DNA of 64,000 nt. It comes from Dyadobacter luteus. Lineage in GTDB: Bacteria; Bacteroidota; Bacteroidia; Cytophagales; Spirosomataceae. This document shows, in pieces, positions 41,968-51,552 of the stretch. The first letter of the stretch is position 1; each line of letters begins with the position of its first letter. Position numbers and translations under genes: made by a program. The notes under the pieces were generated by a model. That model was not told the origin of the DNA and did not search any database. It saw only the letters and a program-made list of their open reading frames with translations. Location: contig NZ_QNUL01000008.1 in NCBI RefSeq assembly GCF_003383615.1, forward strand, positions 143,825 through 207,824, given 5' to 3'.

Positions 41968-44235
41968 ATGAAACTTATTTACTCGACCATTTGCATCCTC
42001 TTCCTCTTGGTCGCTCATCACACCACATCAGCACAACGGGGACAAGTCTCAGGCAGGATTATCTCATCCGATAATCAACCGATACCCGACGCATCAATTG
42101 TCATCAAAAACACCAGTTACGGCGCACTTTCTGACTCAGATGGAAACTTCAAACTGAGTTTACCAACAGGAAATTATACCATTGGAGTCAGCCAAATGGG
42201 TTTTCAGGAGAAGACACAGCAAATTCAGATCTCCACAGGATCAACTACTTCATTAAATGACATTACACTAACTGAACTTCCATTATTTCTCTCCGATGCT
42301 GTCGTTACAGGCCAGTTTGAAAAGCAGTCCCTTCGTAATTCAGTCTATCAGGTACGAAGTATCGATGGTGAACGTATAAAGCTTAGAGGTGCCACCACTA
42401 TTCAGTCCGTTCTGAATACAGAGCTAGGCATTCGCTTTTCCAATGATCCTATTTTAGGCACAACAGACATACAATTAATGGGTATGTCCGGTCAGAATGT
42501 GAAGATATTATTGGATGGTGTTCCCATGGTAGACCGTGGCGGAACCAGGGAAAGTCTTGGGCAAATTGATGTCAATATTATTGAACGCATTGAGATTGTA
42601 GAAGGTCCGATGTCAGTAATATACGGGACTGATGCGCTGGCAGGTGTAATTAACATTATTACAAAAAAGGGAGGCGGACAGGATAACCTGAGCGTTTCTG
42701 CAAGAGTACTGGAGGAAACTGTGGGTACTGAATACAATGCTTTCAATAATGATGGAACTCACCAGGCGAATGTGGGAATTGCCTGGCAAAAAAGCGGATT
42801 TCGCGCGTCTGGTAATGTAACGAGAAACAACTTTGGCGGGTGGCAGGGAGATCTCACCGGTCGTGCCAAAATGTGGCTTCCCAAAGAACAGATGTTGTTT
42901 AACGGTATGTTGGGATACAGTGGAAAAAACTGGAATGCCTGGTATCAATTTAACGGAACAGATGAGACTATCAAGTTACTGGGAAACGCAACTTCCATTA
43001 ACCAGGCAGGAGATAAAGATTACATCACCAAACGCTGGTTTCATCAGGCACAAGGCGAATACAGAGCCAGCGACAAACTTGATTTTTCAGGCGCACTGTC
43101 TTATACGGATTATAGCCGCAGAACTTTAAGTACCAATATTGACCTCAATACAGGTAGAAGAACACTCTCGCTAGACCCGGCTGGCCAGGACAAATCTATC
43201 TTTACCACTACATTTTTTCGTGGAATGGCGAAGTACAAAGTATCTTCAAACGTCATTCTATTGCCCGGCATAGAGATCACAAATAACAGCAGCAGCGGTC
43301 AGCGTATCAAAGGAGAACCTACGATTAATGAATATGCGTTTTTTGTTTCTTCTGAGCTGAAGTTACCTGTGGGAATCAAATTGAGCCCCGGTGTAAGATT
43401 CCTAAAGAACTCCATTTACGATGCACCTCCGATAATTCCTTCGCTTAATGCCAAGGTTAGCCTGAGTAAGTCTTTCGACCTGAGATTGGGCTATGCAAGA
43501 GGTTTCAGATCCCCTGCTCTTCGCGAACTTTACTTCGACTTCCACGATGCATCACATTCGATCAATGGAAATGAGAATCTTAAGGCAGAATATTCCAACA
43601 GCTTTAATTCTTTCCTTGTATGGAATGCTCCACAGAAAAACAACATCCATTTCACTTCAACACTTGGGGCTTTTTACAATGTTTTTCATGACCGTATAGA
43701 CACTGCACTGGATCCCGACAATCCGACACAAACTACCTATCTGAACATCAGTTTATTTAAAACTACAGGCTTTAGCCTGGATAATAAGTTTTCGAGAAAA
43801 CATCTGCAGGCATCTCTTGGGGCCAACTATATAGGTTCCTACAACGAAATTCTGGACAATGCCGAAGGATTAGGCGATTTACCTCAGTTTATCTGGTCTC
43901 CGGAAGTGAATGCCAATCTGGTTTACCTGTTTTCTAAAATCAATACAAGCATCAGTTTCTTTTACAAATACACAGGAAAGAGACCGAGATACATGCTCAC
44001 CACTACAGATCCTGTAACGGCTACCTTAGGTCAAATCAATAGCTACCATCTAGCAGATCTGACTATCACTAAGAATTTCCGCAAGTACATAAGCCTTACA
44101 GCGGGCGCAAAGAATCTTTTCAATTTAACATCTATAAACAGTAACATCCTTTCTTCCGGTCACGACGCAACCGGCCCCGGATTTAGTGGCCGCTCCTATT
44201 TCCTTGGCCTGAACTTCCGTTGGTCCAAAAACTAA
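41968..44235 (+). CDS. TonB-dependent outer-membrane receptor, probably for haem (HmuR-like)
   Basis: A 755-residue receptor. The signal peptide (MKLIYSTICILFLLVAHHTT, cut near SAQ) precedes a carboxypeptidase-regulatory-like domain (about 26-110), a plug domain (about 115-235; TTIQSVLNTELGIRFSNDP, NVKILLDGVPMVDRGG, VEGPMSVIYGTDALAGVINIITKK) and the 22-strand barrel ending FLGLNFRWSKN. Two HmuY family genes follow at once, which points to haem or haemoprotein-derived haem as the ligand, as in the HmuRY system. No clear haem-coordinating histidine can be placed from sequence alone. DtxR-like sites upstream suggest metal control. Confidence 0.88.
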   Translation: MKLIYSTICILFLLVAHHTTSAQRGQVSGRIISSDNQPIPDASIVIKNTSYGALSDSDGNFKLSLPTGNYTIGVSQMGFQEKTQQIQISTGSTTSLNDITLTELPLFLSDAVVTGQFEKQSLRNSVYQVRSIDGERIKLRGATTIQSVLNTELGIRFSNDPILGTTDIQLMGMSGQNVKILLDGVPMVDRGGTRESLGQIDVNIIERIEIVEGPMSVIYGTDALAGVINIITKKGGGQDNLSVSARVLEETVGTEYNAFNNDGTHQANVGIAWQKSGFRASGNVTRNNFGGWQGDLTGRAKMWLPKEQMLFNGMLGYSGKNWNAWYQFNGTDETIKLLGNATSINQAGDKDYITKRWFHQAQGEYRASDKLDFSGALSYTDYSRRTLSTNIDLNTGRRTLSLDPAGQDKSIFTTTFFRGMAKYKVSSNVILLPGIEITNNSSSGQRIKGEPTINEYAFFVSSELKLPVGIKLSPGVRFLKNSIYDAPPIIPSLNAKVSLSKSFDLRLGYARGFRSPALRELYFDFHDASHSINGNENLKAEYSNSFNSFLVWNAPQKNNIHFTSTLGAFYNVFHDRIDTALDPDNPTQTTYLNISLFKTTGFSLDNKFSRKHLQASLGANYIGSYNEILDNAEGLGDLPQFIWSPEVNANLVYLFSKINTSISFFYKYTGKRPRYMLTTTDPVTATLGQINSYHLADLTITKNFRKYISLTAGAKNLFNLTSINSNILSSGHDATGPGFSGRSYFLGLNFRWSKN

Positions 44236-44261
44236 TTAACGCCTATTTTAAACAAACAACT

Positions 44262-45641
44262 ATGAAGAAGTTAATCAAGCCTCTATTGGTCTTCGCATTC
44301 CTGGGAATTTTTAATGCATGTAAAGATGACGAACCACCACTACCAGACAATCTCGCTGCATTTGAAACAACCGCCCAGGGTTTTGAGGGAGAACAAACAG
44401 AAGTAAAAATCGTATTGAGTCGTGCAGCAGAAAGTGCAACAGCAATTTCTGTGAATCTTACACCGACCAATCTGACTTACGGTACTGAATTTACAACAGA
44501 ACCTGCAGCAACAAGCAACGCTTTCACAGTAACGGTACCAGCAGGTTCGGCTACCGCATCTTTTAAGGTTCTAAAAAAAGCAGGTGTACTTCTGGATGGT
44601 GACGAAGCCATTCAGTTCAAAATTGCCACAGTGGCGACTCCAGTACTTATCGGAGCTAACACTGAAACTAAACTAAGCTTTAAAGCAATCATTTCAGAAG
44701 GAACAAGCATTCAGTTGAATGGTCTGATTGACAAAGAATCAGGTGCAAGCGCAGGTAACTCCGTGTTTCTTGATCTTAGCGCAAACACACAAACTCCCGT
44801 TGCCCGTGACAGCTGGGATCTTGGATTTTTAAGTGGAACTGATTTCCGCGTAATCATCAACAATACCAATGTTGCATCTGCTATAGAAGTGAATAAAACT
44901 GATATTAACACAGTTACTGCAGCCGATCTTGACGTTACCAGACTTGGTTTAGGTCAGGGAGTTGGTACCTTCTCTTTGTTCGATGATGTAACAGGCGACC
45001 TCACTAAAACTGTGATTAAAGCAGTTTCAGCTACAGATGCTGATAATAAGGTATATGTCATTAACCGTACCGGCGGTACAGGTGCTGTACTTCCGAACGA
45101 TCAGCTATACAAAGTTCGCGTTATTCGTAAAGGAACGGGGTATACTTTACAATATGCTAAGTTGACTGAGACTACACACAAAACATTAGATATCACAAAA
45201 GATGCAGCTTATAACTTCCAGTTCGCTTCTCTTGTGACTGAAAAAGTAGTAAACGTTGAACCACAAAAAGCGCGTTGGGATATTGTATGGGGTTACAGCA
45301 TCTATTTCACAGGAACTATCCCTTACGCATTCTCTGACCTTGTATTCCTGAACACGCAGGCTGCAATAGAGGCTGCTGAAGTATTAACTACCACAGCAAC
45401 TTATGATGCATTTGCAGAAGCAAACCTTACTGGTATCACTTTCAGCAAAGACCGTGATGTAATTGGTTCTAAGTGGAGAGCAACAACTGGTACAGTTGGT
45501 GTTAAAACAGATCGTTTCTACCTGATCAAAGATTCGTCAGGAAATATTTATAAACTGAGATTTGTAAACTTCCATGCAAGTGATGGTGGAGAAAGAGGAA
45601 GACCAAAGCTGGAGTACAAATTGGTTAAAAAAGGAGCTTAA
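44262..45641 (+). CDS. HmuY family lipoprotein with N-terminal Calx-beta-like domain
   Basis: From the ATG at 44262 the protein has 459 residues. It is a lipoprotein: the lipobox FNAC places the modified cysteine at C20. Residues about 35-150 are a Calx-beta-like beta sandwich (AAFETTAQGFEGEQTEVKIVLSRAAE). Residues about 165-459 are HmuY-like: SWDLGFLSG, FRVIINNT and a terminal LRFVNFHASDGGERGRPKLEYKLVKK. HmuY proteins are surface lipoproteins that seize haem and hand it to HmuR. The frame from 44220 adds 14 residues overlapping the receptor end and is rejected. The gap from the receptor stop is 26 bases. Confidence 0.82.
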   Translation: MKKLIKPLLVFAFLGIFNACKDDEPPLPDNLAAFETTAQGFEGEQTEVKIVLSRAAESATAISVNLTPTNLTYGTEFTTEPAATSNAFTVTVPAGSATASFKVLKKAGVLLDGDEAIQFKIATVATPVLIGANTETKLSFKAIISEGTSIQLNGLIDKESGASAGNSVFLDLSANTQTPVARDSWDLGFLSGTDFRVIINNTNVASAIEVNKTDINTVTAADLDVTRLGLGQGVGTFSLFDDVTGDLTKTVIKAVSATDADNKVYVINRTGGTGAVLPNDQLYKVRVIRKGTGYTLQYAKLTETTHKTLDITKDAAYNFQFASLVTEKVVNVEPQKARWDIVWGYSIYFTGTIPYAFSDLVFLNTQAAIEAAEVLTTTATYDAFAEANLTGITFSKDRDVIGSKWRATTGTVGVKTDRFYLIKDSSGNIYKLRFVNFHASDGGERGRPKLEYKLVKKGA

Positions 45642-45664
45642 CCCTTACCTTAATATAATTCACT

Positions 45665-45691
45665 CAGAGAGGAGCGTTATGCTTCTCTCTG
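45665..45691 (+). other. stem-loop between the two hmuY-like genes
   Basis: CAGAGAGGAGC and GCTTCTCTCTG pair over 11 bp with one G-U pair and a GTTAT loop, then GCTCATTTT. It may be a partial terminator or an mRNA-stability element that sets the ratio of the two proteins. Confidence 0.5.
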
Positions 45692-45716
45692 CTCATTTTA
45701 ATTTCAATCGAAACTA

Positions 45717-46301
45717 ATGATACAGATATTACTTGGCTCTATGCTTTCATTGGCAATGCCTATGGAGGGAGCTAAATCTGCGAAACAAATCAGCATTCAA
45801 ACCGCTGCCATTTCCAAATCGGAGATTGTTGTGGTTAAGGACCTGAACGCAAATACAAAACCTTATGTCTATTTCAGTCTCGCTACTGGTAAAGATGCTG
45901 CAGCTGAAGATGCAAAAACAACTAAATGGGATCTCGCTTTTAGTAAAACAACCATTGTTGTTAATGGTGGTACAAGTGGTCCGGGACAGGGCGGGGCGAT
46001 TGTTCTTGAAAAATCTTTTGATCAGGTAACTGAAGCTCCCAAAGAGGGCTATAAAACAGACGGAGAGAGCGGAAATGCTATTCCAGGCGGCAGCGGAAAT
46101 TCATGGTATAAATATGATATGAGTGTTCATGCTATCCTCCCTATTGTTGGCAGAACAATCGTAGTTAAAACAGCAGAAGGGAAATTTGCCAAAGTAGAAA
46201 TCATCAGCTATTACAAAGGTGCTCCGGAAGAGGTCCCAACTGAAGAATCCAGCTATTTCACATTCCGTTACAGTCTGGCTGACGAAAACGGTAAGTTCTG
46301 A
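45717..46301 (+). CDS. second HmuY family protein
   Basis: A 194-residue HmuY-like protein. The domain shows KPYVYFSLATGK, TKWDLAFSKTTIVVNGGTSGPGQGGAIVL, SGNSWYKYD, HAILPIVGRTIVVKTAEGKFAKVEIISYYKGAPEE-like sub-blocks and YFTFRYSLADENGKF. The first 20 residues (MIQILLGSMLSLAMPMEGAK) form a weak signal peptide with no lipobox cysteine, so unlike the first HmuY it may be soluble in the periplasm or released. It completes the receptor-HmuY-HmuY order. A stem-loop follows. Confidence 0.82.
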   Translation: MIQILLGSMLSLAMPMEGAKSAKQISIQTAAISKSEIVVVKDLNANTKPYVYFSLATGKDAAAEDAKTTKWDLAFSKTTIVVNGGTSGPGQGGAIVLEKSFDQVTEAPKEGYKTDGESGNAIPGGSGNSWYKYDMSVHAILPIVGRTIVVKTAEGKFAKVEIISYYKGAPEEVPTEESSYFTFRYSLADENGKF

Positions 46302-46310
46302 ACCAAATCA

Positions 46311-46345
46311 CCACGAAACCAGCTTTAAAAAACTGGTTATCGTGG
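46311..46345 (+). terminator. probable terminator or stem-loop after the haem locus
   Basis: CCACGA-AACCAG pairs with CTGGTT-A-TCGTGG (12 bp, one bulge). No long T run follows, but a second small hairpin (GTGAAA/TTTCAC, 46346-46361) overlaps the end of the convergent gene. Confidence 0.5.
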
Positions 46346-46357
46346 GTGAAAATACTT

Positions 46358-47398
46358 TCACTTTTCAAGCAGCTGCTTCAAATTGCTAAGTCCCTGCCCA
46401 AAGTCTTTTCCTACTGACTCTTCAATATTCATCAGCGGCATCAGCGCATTCATGGGATACGGTATCTCACCTGTAAATCCCCACTTGACCCTCGTTTTAT
46501 TTCCTGCTATACTTTCTGTAGAAATATAAGCCGCATTGGTAGCCTCCATAGGTTCGAGAAATCTTAATTCAGTTTCGATGCGGGCTCCTTCGACTATTCT
46601 GGTAATCTCCTGTTCTCCTTTCCCAACTTCATCATTACCTTCCCATCGGTGCGTAAAGCCAACGGTGCGGTCGGTTCCTGAATAAGTATGTTTCATATTC
46701 GGATCCAGCTTCGCCCATACGCTCCAGTTGTTCTGATTTTCGAGAGACTCTACATATTCATATACTTCAGAATTAGGAGCATTGATTACAATTTCTTTCT
46801 CCACAGCACACGTTTTGGGCATCACCAAACCCGCAATCAGAAAAACACCGATCAGAGCAAGAATAACGTAAAGTATCTTTTTCATAGTGAATCCGGTTTT
46901 ATGTAGATAAGTAAATTTATATTTGACTTCATCAATATCTTCGATCAGCGCTGTATTCAACATACCTGCCTTTTCCAGGACACGTATAGATGCAGCATTT
47001 TCAACATTCACAAAAGCAATCACTCTTCTTATACCCAGCCCTTCATACGCAAACCGAATCAAACCCTTTGTGACTTCTGTGGCAATACCTTTGCCCCAGT
47101 ATTCTTCCCTGATCCTGTAACCGATCTCAATTTCCCGGGCAATCTGATCCAGCTTTGCCGCCCCGATCACCTCTCCGTTTTCCCGGTCTTTTATAAAGTA
47201 TCTGCCTAAAATTTCGTCAGCTTCATTGTCTTCCAGGATGCACCGGAACATCTCATCTGACTCCCTTCTCGAAAGTGCATAACCGGTAACAAACTTCATT
47301 ACATTCTGATTACAGCTGATACTATGATAAAGGGCCTGATCTCCATCGACCATTTTTACCAAAACAAACCGCTTTGTGTGTAAAAGATTCGAGCTCAT
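46358..47398 (-). CDS. GNAT acetyltransferase fused to SRPBCC domain protein
   Basis: From the ATG at 47398 one frame of 346 residues holds two normally separate proteins. The first 165 or so are a RimJ/RimL-type GNAT (KRFVLVKMVDGD, IGYRIREEYWGKGIATEVTKGLIRFAYEGL, ENAASIRVLEKAGM, the acetyl-CoA site). Immediately after, MKKILYVILALIGVFLIAGL (ATG at 46885) starts a membrane-anchored SRPBCC/polyketide-cyclase-like protein of 175 residues (CAVEKEIVINAPNSEVYEYV, WAKLDP). There is no stop between them. Either this is a true fusion with the GNAT in the cytoplasm, or the SRPBCC protein is also made from its internal ATG. The 32 residues between the longest frame start (47494) and 47398 look non-coding. 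Confidence 0.75.
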   Translation of the reverse strand: MSSNLLHTKRFVLVKMVDGDQALYHSISCNQNVMKFVTGYALSRRESDEMFRCILEDNEADEILGRYFIKDRENGEVIGAAKLDQIAREIEIGYRIREEYWGKGIATEVTKGLIRFAYEGLGIRRVIAFVNVENAASIRVLEKAGMLNTALIEDIDEVKYKFTYLHKTGFTMKKILYVILALIGVFLIAGLVMPKTCAVEKEIVINAPNSEVYEYVESLENQNNWSVWAKLDPNMKHTYSGTDRTVGFTHRWEGNDEVGKGEQEITRIVEGARIETELRFLEPMEATNAAYISTESIAGNKTRVKWGFTGEIPYPMNALMPLMNIEESVGKDFGQGLSNLKQLLEK

Positions 47399-47540
47399 GC
47401 TAACCAAGTTACAAGCAGTTTTAGAAAAATGAAAACTAATCACCAATTTTTCCAATATGGTACATTTGTAAGTCCGGACATAAAGAAAGGGCAAGCCAAA
47501 CAGCCTGCCCTTTACATGACACTTTTACTTCAACGCTACT

Positions 47541-48452
47541 TTATAAAATGTAAAAACGTGATGGCGCCATAGCGGTAGGCATATCGTGTTTTTCACGCAT
47601 CATTTGTTTCAAATCTCTTTCAATGTTTCTTGAAATAGAAAGTACAGGTGTATCAGTCGGTTTGTTTTCGAACGGATCCTGAAGATGAATTGCCATCTTC
47701 TCAATCAGAAAGAAACAAGCGGTAATTACAACCAGAACAGGTACCATCAGAAAACCAAACAATTCCACAAGACCAAATGGCAGCAACAGAATAAAGAAAT
47801 GCAGTGCCAGGTGGATGTACAAACTATAGGTAGAAGGAAATACAGTATTTTTAATCCTTTCGCATTTACCCATATGGTCGCACAAACGTGTAAGCGTACT
47901 GTCAATTTCGACTTGCTGATATGGATTAACCCAGCCTTGTTTCAACGCATTGTTCAGATCCCTGGCATGTAATTGAAGCAGGCCAATGTGTTTGTTATCG
48001 AACTCATCTACGAACTCGGCCTCCTCCGCCGAAACATACTTGCGAACCAGCGGCATCGGATCATTTTTCCGAAGTCCTTTCCCCAATGCATAACACCATG
48101 CAATTTGCCTTTTGATCATCCTGTGCTTAAACGGCGTGATCGCATCCTCGTCGTAAGGGTCATTCATCAACGAAAGTACCTGCCTTGCCAGGGTACGGGA
48201 GTCGTTAACAATGGCTCCCCACACTATACGTGCTTCCCACCAGCGATCATAAGCCTGGTTGCTACGAAAGGCCAGTAGCAGAGATATAATTGTTCCTAAG
48301 ACCGTATGGATGGTCATGGGAATAGATATACTGGTGATATGAAAGTTTTGATAGATGATCTCAATAGCAATACCATAAATTGCTACAAACAGCACTTCAT
48401 ATTTGATTTTCCCAAATATGTAACCGATCGGAATATTCTTTTTTAACAACAT
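47541..48452 (-). CDS. bestrophin family ion channel
   Basis: A 303-residue protein of the bestrophin/UPF0187 family. It shows IGYIFGKIKYEVLFVAIYG, the pore-region FRSNQAYDRWWEARIVWGAIVNDSR-type block (about 61-85) and LLPFGLVELFGFLMVPVLVVITACFFLIEKMAIHLQDPFENKPTD near the C terminus, where the acidic cluster forms the neck in family members. Bacterial bestrophins form pentameric channels, usually for anions or monovalent cations. Function in the cell is unknown. It is followed by the USP-like gene upstream at a gap of 54 bases. Confidence 0.9.
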   Translation of the reverse strand: MLLKKNIPIGYIFGKIKYEVLFVAIYGIAIEIIYQNFHITSISIPMTIHTVLGTIISLLLAFRSNQAYDRWWEARIVWGAIVNDSRTLARQVLSLMNDPYDEDAITPFKHRMIKRQIAWCYALGKGLRKNDPMPLVRKYVSAEEAEFVDEFDNKHIGLLQLHARDLNNALKQGWVNPYQQVEIDSTLTRLCDHMGKCERIKNTVFPSTYSLYIHLALHFFILLLPFGLVELFGFLMVPVLVVITACFFLIEKMAIHLQDPFENKPTDTPVLSISRNIERDLKQMMREKHDMPTAMAPSRFYIL

Positions 48453-48506
48453 AGTGTAAATTCTTTAAGTGTAATCCGAAACAGCATAGCCTGCCACGAT
48501 AGATTA

Positions 48507-48956
48507 TTATCCGGCATCCGACATCACTGTTTCCCTCATCGCATCTGTATTAATCAGATACATGCCGCATTTTTTGATAACCGGCATAGCGTCAATACTA
48601 CTTTTGCTCAGCTTGGGCACACCATAGCTCTCGGAGTAAGCGATCATTTCAGCATCATTATAATCAAGGAAGTTCTTGAAACCTGCCAGTTTGCTTCCGT
48701 AGAAAAACTCCGTCTTTACGCTCACCAGATGTGGATATACGCTTTTCAGAATATGAACCTGTTTGTTAAACTCTTCAGATACGAATTCGTATTCTTTCTT
48801 TCTGTAATTTGAGAAAAGCAAATCCTGAATATCGTCTGCTACATGGAACAGATGGGTAAAAACAAATCTTATATCTGTTTTGTCATTTCTTAGGATTGTC
48901 TCTGCTACCTGAATGGACTCATTACTAAAATCACTCGGAATTACTATCGTCTTCAT
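48507..48956 (-). CDS. universal stress protein-like protein
   Basis: A 149-residue protein whose N terminus MKTIVIPSDFSNESIQVAETIL matches the USP fold start (VPxDFSxxS). The ATP-binding G-2x-G-9x-G(S/T) motif is absent: the C-terminal half (ESYGVPKLSKSSIDAMPVIKKCGMYLI) lacks it. It is therefore a divergent single-domain USP-like protein that probably does not bind ATP. Its partner and signal are unknown. It is upstream of the bestrophin gene in the same orientation. Confidence 0.6.
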   Translation of the reverse strand: MKTIVIPSDFSNESIQVAETILRNDKTDIRFVFTHLFHVADDIQDLLFSNYRKKEYEFVSEEFNKQVHILKSVYPHLVSVKTEFFYGSKLAGFKNFLDYNDAEMIAYSESYGVPKLSKSSIDAMPVIKKCGMYLINTDAMRETVMSDAG

Positions 48957-49107
48957 AATCCTACTGTTTTGATTAACAATGCATTTGCATCAATAAATTG
49001 ACAATACAATGTTACAACCGGGACATTAGCACCAGCTAAAAGAAGAATTATAATACGATAAGTAAATTATTAGAACGAGATAAGAAAATTAAAATAAAGT
49101 AAGAAAA

Positions 49108-50475
49108 TCAGCGTATCACCGGCAGATAGGTGATAAAATGGGTCCCCACCCCCACTGTACTATTCACCGAAATACTGCCCTGATGCATTTTTATAATATT
49201 ATTTGTGAGTGGGAGTCCGATTCCATGCCCTTTGTAGCGATTTGTATTGGAAGCACGGAAGAAAGGAACAAATATCTGAGCTATTTCCCGGTTCGGAATT
49301 CCGATACCCTGATCGATTACCTCCACTACTACATGAGGCCCCTGGTTTCTGATGATTACCGATACAGGTTTATTGTCTGAATACTTACAACTATTAAGTA
49401 CAATATTAGTGAATGCAGCCTTTAGGAGTGCCTCATTTCCGTTTACCTCCAGCATACTTTCATCGTCCGGTAAGTCGTCAAAGTTGATCGTCACGTCATT
49501 GGCAGGCATGATCTGATCAATACTGCCTTTCACCGAAAATATAAGTTCATCAATCCGGAGCTTTTCCCATTGTTCACGTTTTCCGTCGAATCCGGTTTGT
49601 GCCAGATTTAACATGCTGTTGGTCAGATGTTCCAGCTTTTCAACCTCTTTAAAAATAACCTGAAAAGATTCGCGGGCTTCGGGCGATAACTGAGGCAACG
49701 ACAGGCCTATTTGTGCCTCTCCGCTAATGATGGTGAGGGGCGTGCGGAATTCATGACTTGCATTACTGACAAAATTATTCTGCATTTCAAATGTGATCTC
49801 CAGACGATCCAGCATGTCGTTGAACGTTTTAGACAAATCACCCATTTCATCCTTCGTTTCATCGACAGTTAACCGCTGATTGAGATTATGCGCATTAATG
49901 CCTTTCACATTTCTGATGATTCTTCTGATAGGCTCGAAAACCTGATTGGAAAACAATTTCCCAAAAGTAAACACGAAGATCATAGCTATAAAAAATCCAG
50001 TAACCAGCAGATTCTGAAGATTTTCTAACTCCTCCAAACCATACAAATCAACAGCCTTTGATATAATGATGATGTTTTTACCTTCAAGTGTAATATTCAG
50101 TCCGACGTAAGAAGTATCACTATCGAAGTAACGTGCGGGCTCCTTTCTTACAATCTGATCATAAAACGAAGGAGATACAGGAAGACTCGACTTAAGCGAG
50201 TTCACTTTATCTATATCCCCTGTACGAATAATCGTATGATGCTCATAAGGAAGATCTCCAAGGTGTTTCTCCTTAATGTCATAGTAGATAGAGGTCTGAG
50301 ACTTATTCTCGTGAAGAGAGGCGTGCCCTACAATGTCGGCACGCACCTCCAGCCGATGAAAAAAACTATTCTCAACACCTTTTCTGGAAAATGTATATAC
50401 AAATACACTCAGCGCAATGATGATTCCCGCCGTCAGAAAGGTAAATATCAGCGCTATCCTATTTTGGATCTTCAT
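49108..50475 (-). CDS. sensor histidine kinase
   Basis: A 455-residue HisKA kinase. Two hydrophobic helices (about 8-28 and 156-173) flank a periplasmic sensor of about 125 residues. A HAMP linker follows (about 175-228), then the H box NASHEFRTPLTII with H241 as phospho-acceptor, the N box (AFTNIVLNSCKYSDN), G1 (VIDQGIGIP) and G2 (GHGIGLPLTNNI). Its start overlaps the response-regulator gene by 17 bases. The pair is divergent from a secreted protein and an RND pump, so envelope stress or drug sensing is likely, by context. Confidence 0.9.
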   Translation of the reverse strand: MKIQNRIALIFTFLTAGIIIALSVFVYTFSRKGVENSFFHRLEVRADIVGHASLHENKSQTSIYYDIKEKHLGDLPYEHHTIIRTGDIDKVNSLKSSLPVSPSFYDQIVRKEPARYFDSDTSYVGLNITLEGKNIIIISKAVDLYGLEELENLQNLLVTGFFIAMIFVFTFGKLFSNQVFEPIRRIIRNVKGINAHNLNQRLTVDETKDEMGDLSKTFNDMLDRLEITFEMQNNFVSNASHEFRTPLTIISGEAQIGLSLPQLSPEARESFQVIFKEVEKLEHLTNSMLNLAQTGFDGKREQWEKLRIDELIFSVKGSIDQIMPANDVTINFDDLPDDESMLEVNGNEALLKAAFTNIVLNSCKYSDNKPVSVIIRNQGPHVVVEVIDQGIGIPNREIAQIFVPFFRASNTNRYKGHGIGLPLTNNIIKMHQGSISVNSTVGVGTHFITYLPVIR

Positions 50476-51154
50476 AGGTCTGCCGCATTACATAGCCCAT
50501 CCCAAAGACCGTATGAATCAGTTTCACAGCATGTTTCTTATCAATTTTTTTTCTGAGATAATTGATATATACGTCTACCACATTAGTACCCAGATTGAAG
50601 TTAATATCCCAGACATTTTCCAGAATTTCCATTCTGTTGAGCACCTTATTCTGGTTTTGCAACAGAAACTCTAACAACCTGAATTCTGTGGCAGTTAGCT
50701 CTATCGGCTGCCCGGCTCTGGTAACGGTTTTAGTAATGGTATCCATAATCAGGTCAGCAATGCGCAGCCCTGTAACAGTCTTCTCTTTTTCAGTCTCTTT
50801 TCCACGTCTTGTCAGCGTGCGGATACGTGCCTCAAGTTCGGCGAGCTTAAAAGGCTTGGTCATATAATCATCGGCTCCGGCATCAAGACCGGAAACGATA
50901 TTCTCTGTAGTTCCGAGCGCAGTAAGCATCAGGATAGGAGTGCTGATATTCGCACTTCGTACCTTACGGCAAACCTCCATTCCGTTGATTAACGGAACCA
51001 TCAGATCCAGGATTATAATGTCAAAATCATGCTGCAGACACATCTGCAAACCCGACTGACCATCCATTGCCACCGTAATTTCATTTCCTGGCGAAAGGCT
51101 TCTCTGTATTAGAGAAATCACACTTGGCTCGTCCTCTATTATTAATAACTTCAT
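50459..51154 (-). CDS. OmpR family response regulator
   Basis: From the ATG at 51154 the protein has 231 residues. The receiver domain begins MKLLIIEDEPSVISLIQRSL, with D50 (IILDLMVP) as phospho-acceptor and KPF as the conserved lysine loop. The C-terminal OmpR/PhoB winged helix contains LTATEFRLLEFLLQNQNKVLNRMEIL and VDVYINYLRKKID. The longer frame adds 14 residues without receiver character and is rejected. It overlaps the kinase gene by 17 bases. Palindromes at 51253 and 51422 in the divergent region are candidate targets. Confidence 0.93.
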   Translation of the reverse strand: MKLLIIEDEPSVISLIQRSLSPGNEITVAMDGQSGLQMCLQHDFDIIILDLMVPLINGMEVCRKVRSANISTPILMLTALGTTENIVSGLDAGADDYMTKPFKLAELEARIRTLTRRGKETEKEKTVTGLRIADLIMDTITKTVTRAGQPIELTATEFRLLEFLLQNQNKVLNRMEILENVWDINFNLGTNVVDVYINYLRKKIDKKHAVKLIHTVFGMGYVMRQTYEDPK

Positions 51155-51447
51155 TGGTGCAATAAGGGTAGTTGGCATCACTTGTATAGGTCTCAATAAC
51201 CTGCGTTTACATTAAAAAATTTCTTCAATCTTAAAAAATCCTGATTCGAATGTTCTTAAGAATTACGTACTCCTGATCAACAGATCCTGTTTAAATAACT
51301 CAAAAACCTTTAAAAATCAAAATTAAGTAGAAATCAGAGGTGCAAAATCAGGCCCAAAACCCAAGATTTTACACCGTTTTTTCAAATTTTTGAGCTTAAA
51401 ATCTATACAAAACCTTCCCACTTAACAATTGTTAACTTTCTTAAAAA

Positions 51448-51478
51448 TTTGCAATCTTCATTTGAATTATTATATTTG
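51448..51478 (+). promoter_or_regulatory. strong promoter TTTG-N19-TATATTTG
   Basis: TTTG (51448-51451) and TATATTTG (51471-51478) match both Bacteroidota consensus elements with the ideal 19-base spacer. It would drive the secreted-protein gene at 51583 and, by read-through, the RND operon; the leader is about 100 bases. Confidence 0.75.
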
Positions 51479-51552
51479 ACATATAGCAGGCATTTATCAA
51501 ATTTCCGCCCCCATAATTCCAATCATTCTTGAATTCATTATAAAAGTATGAA

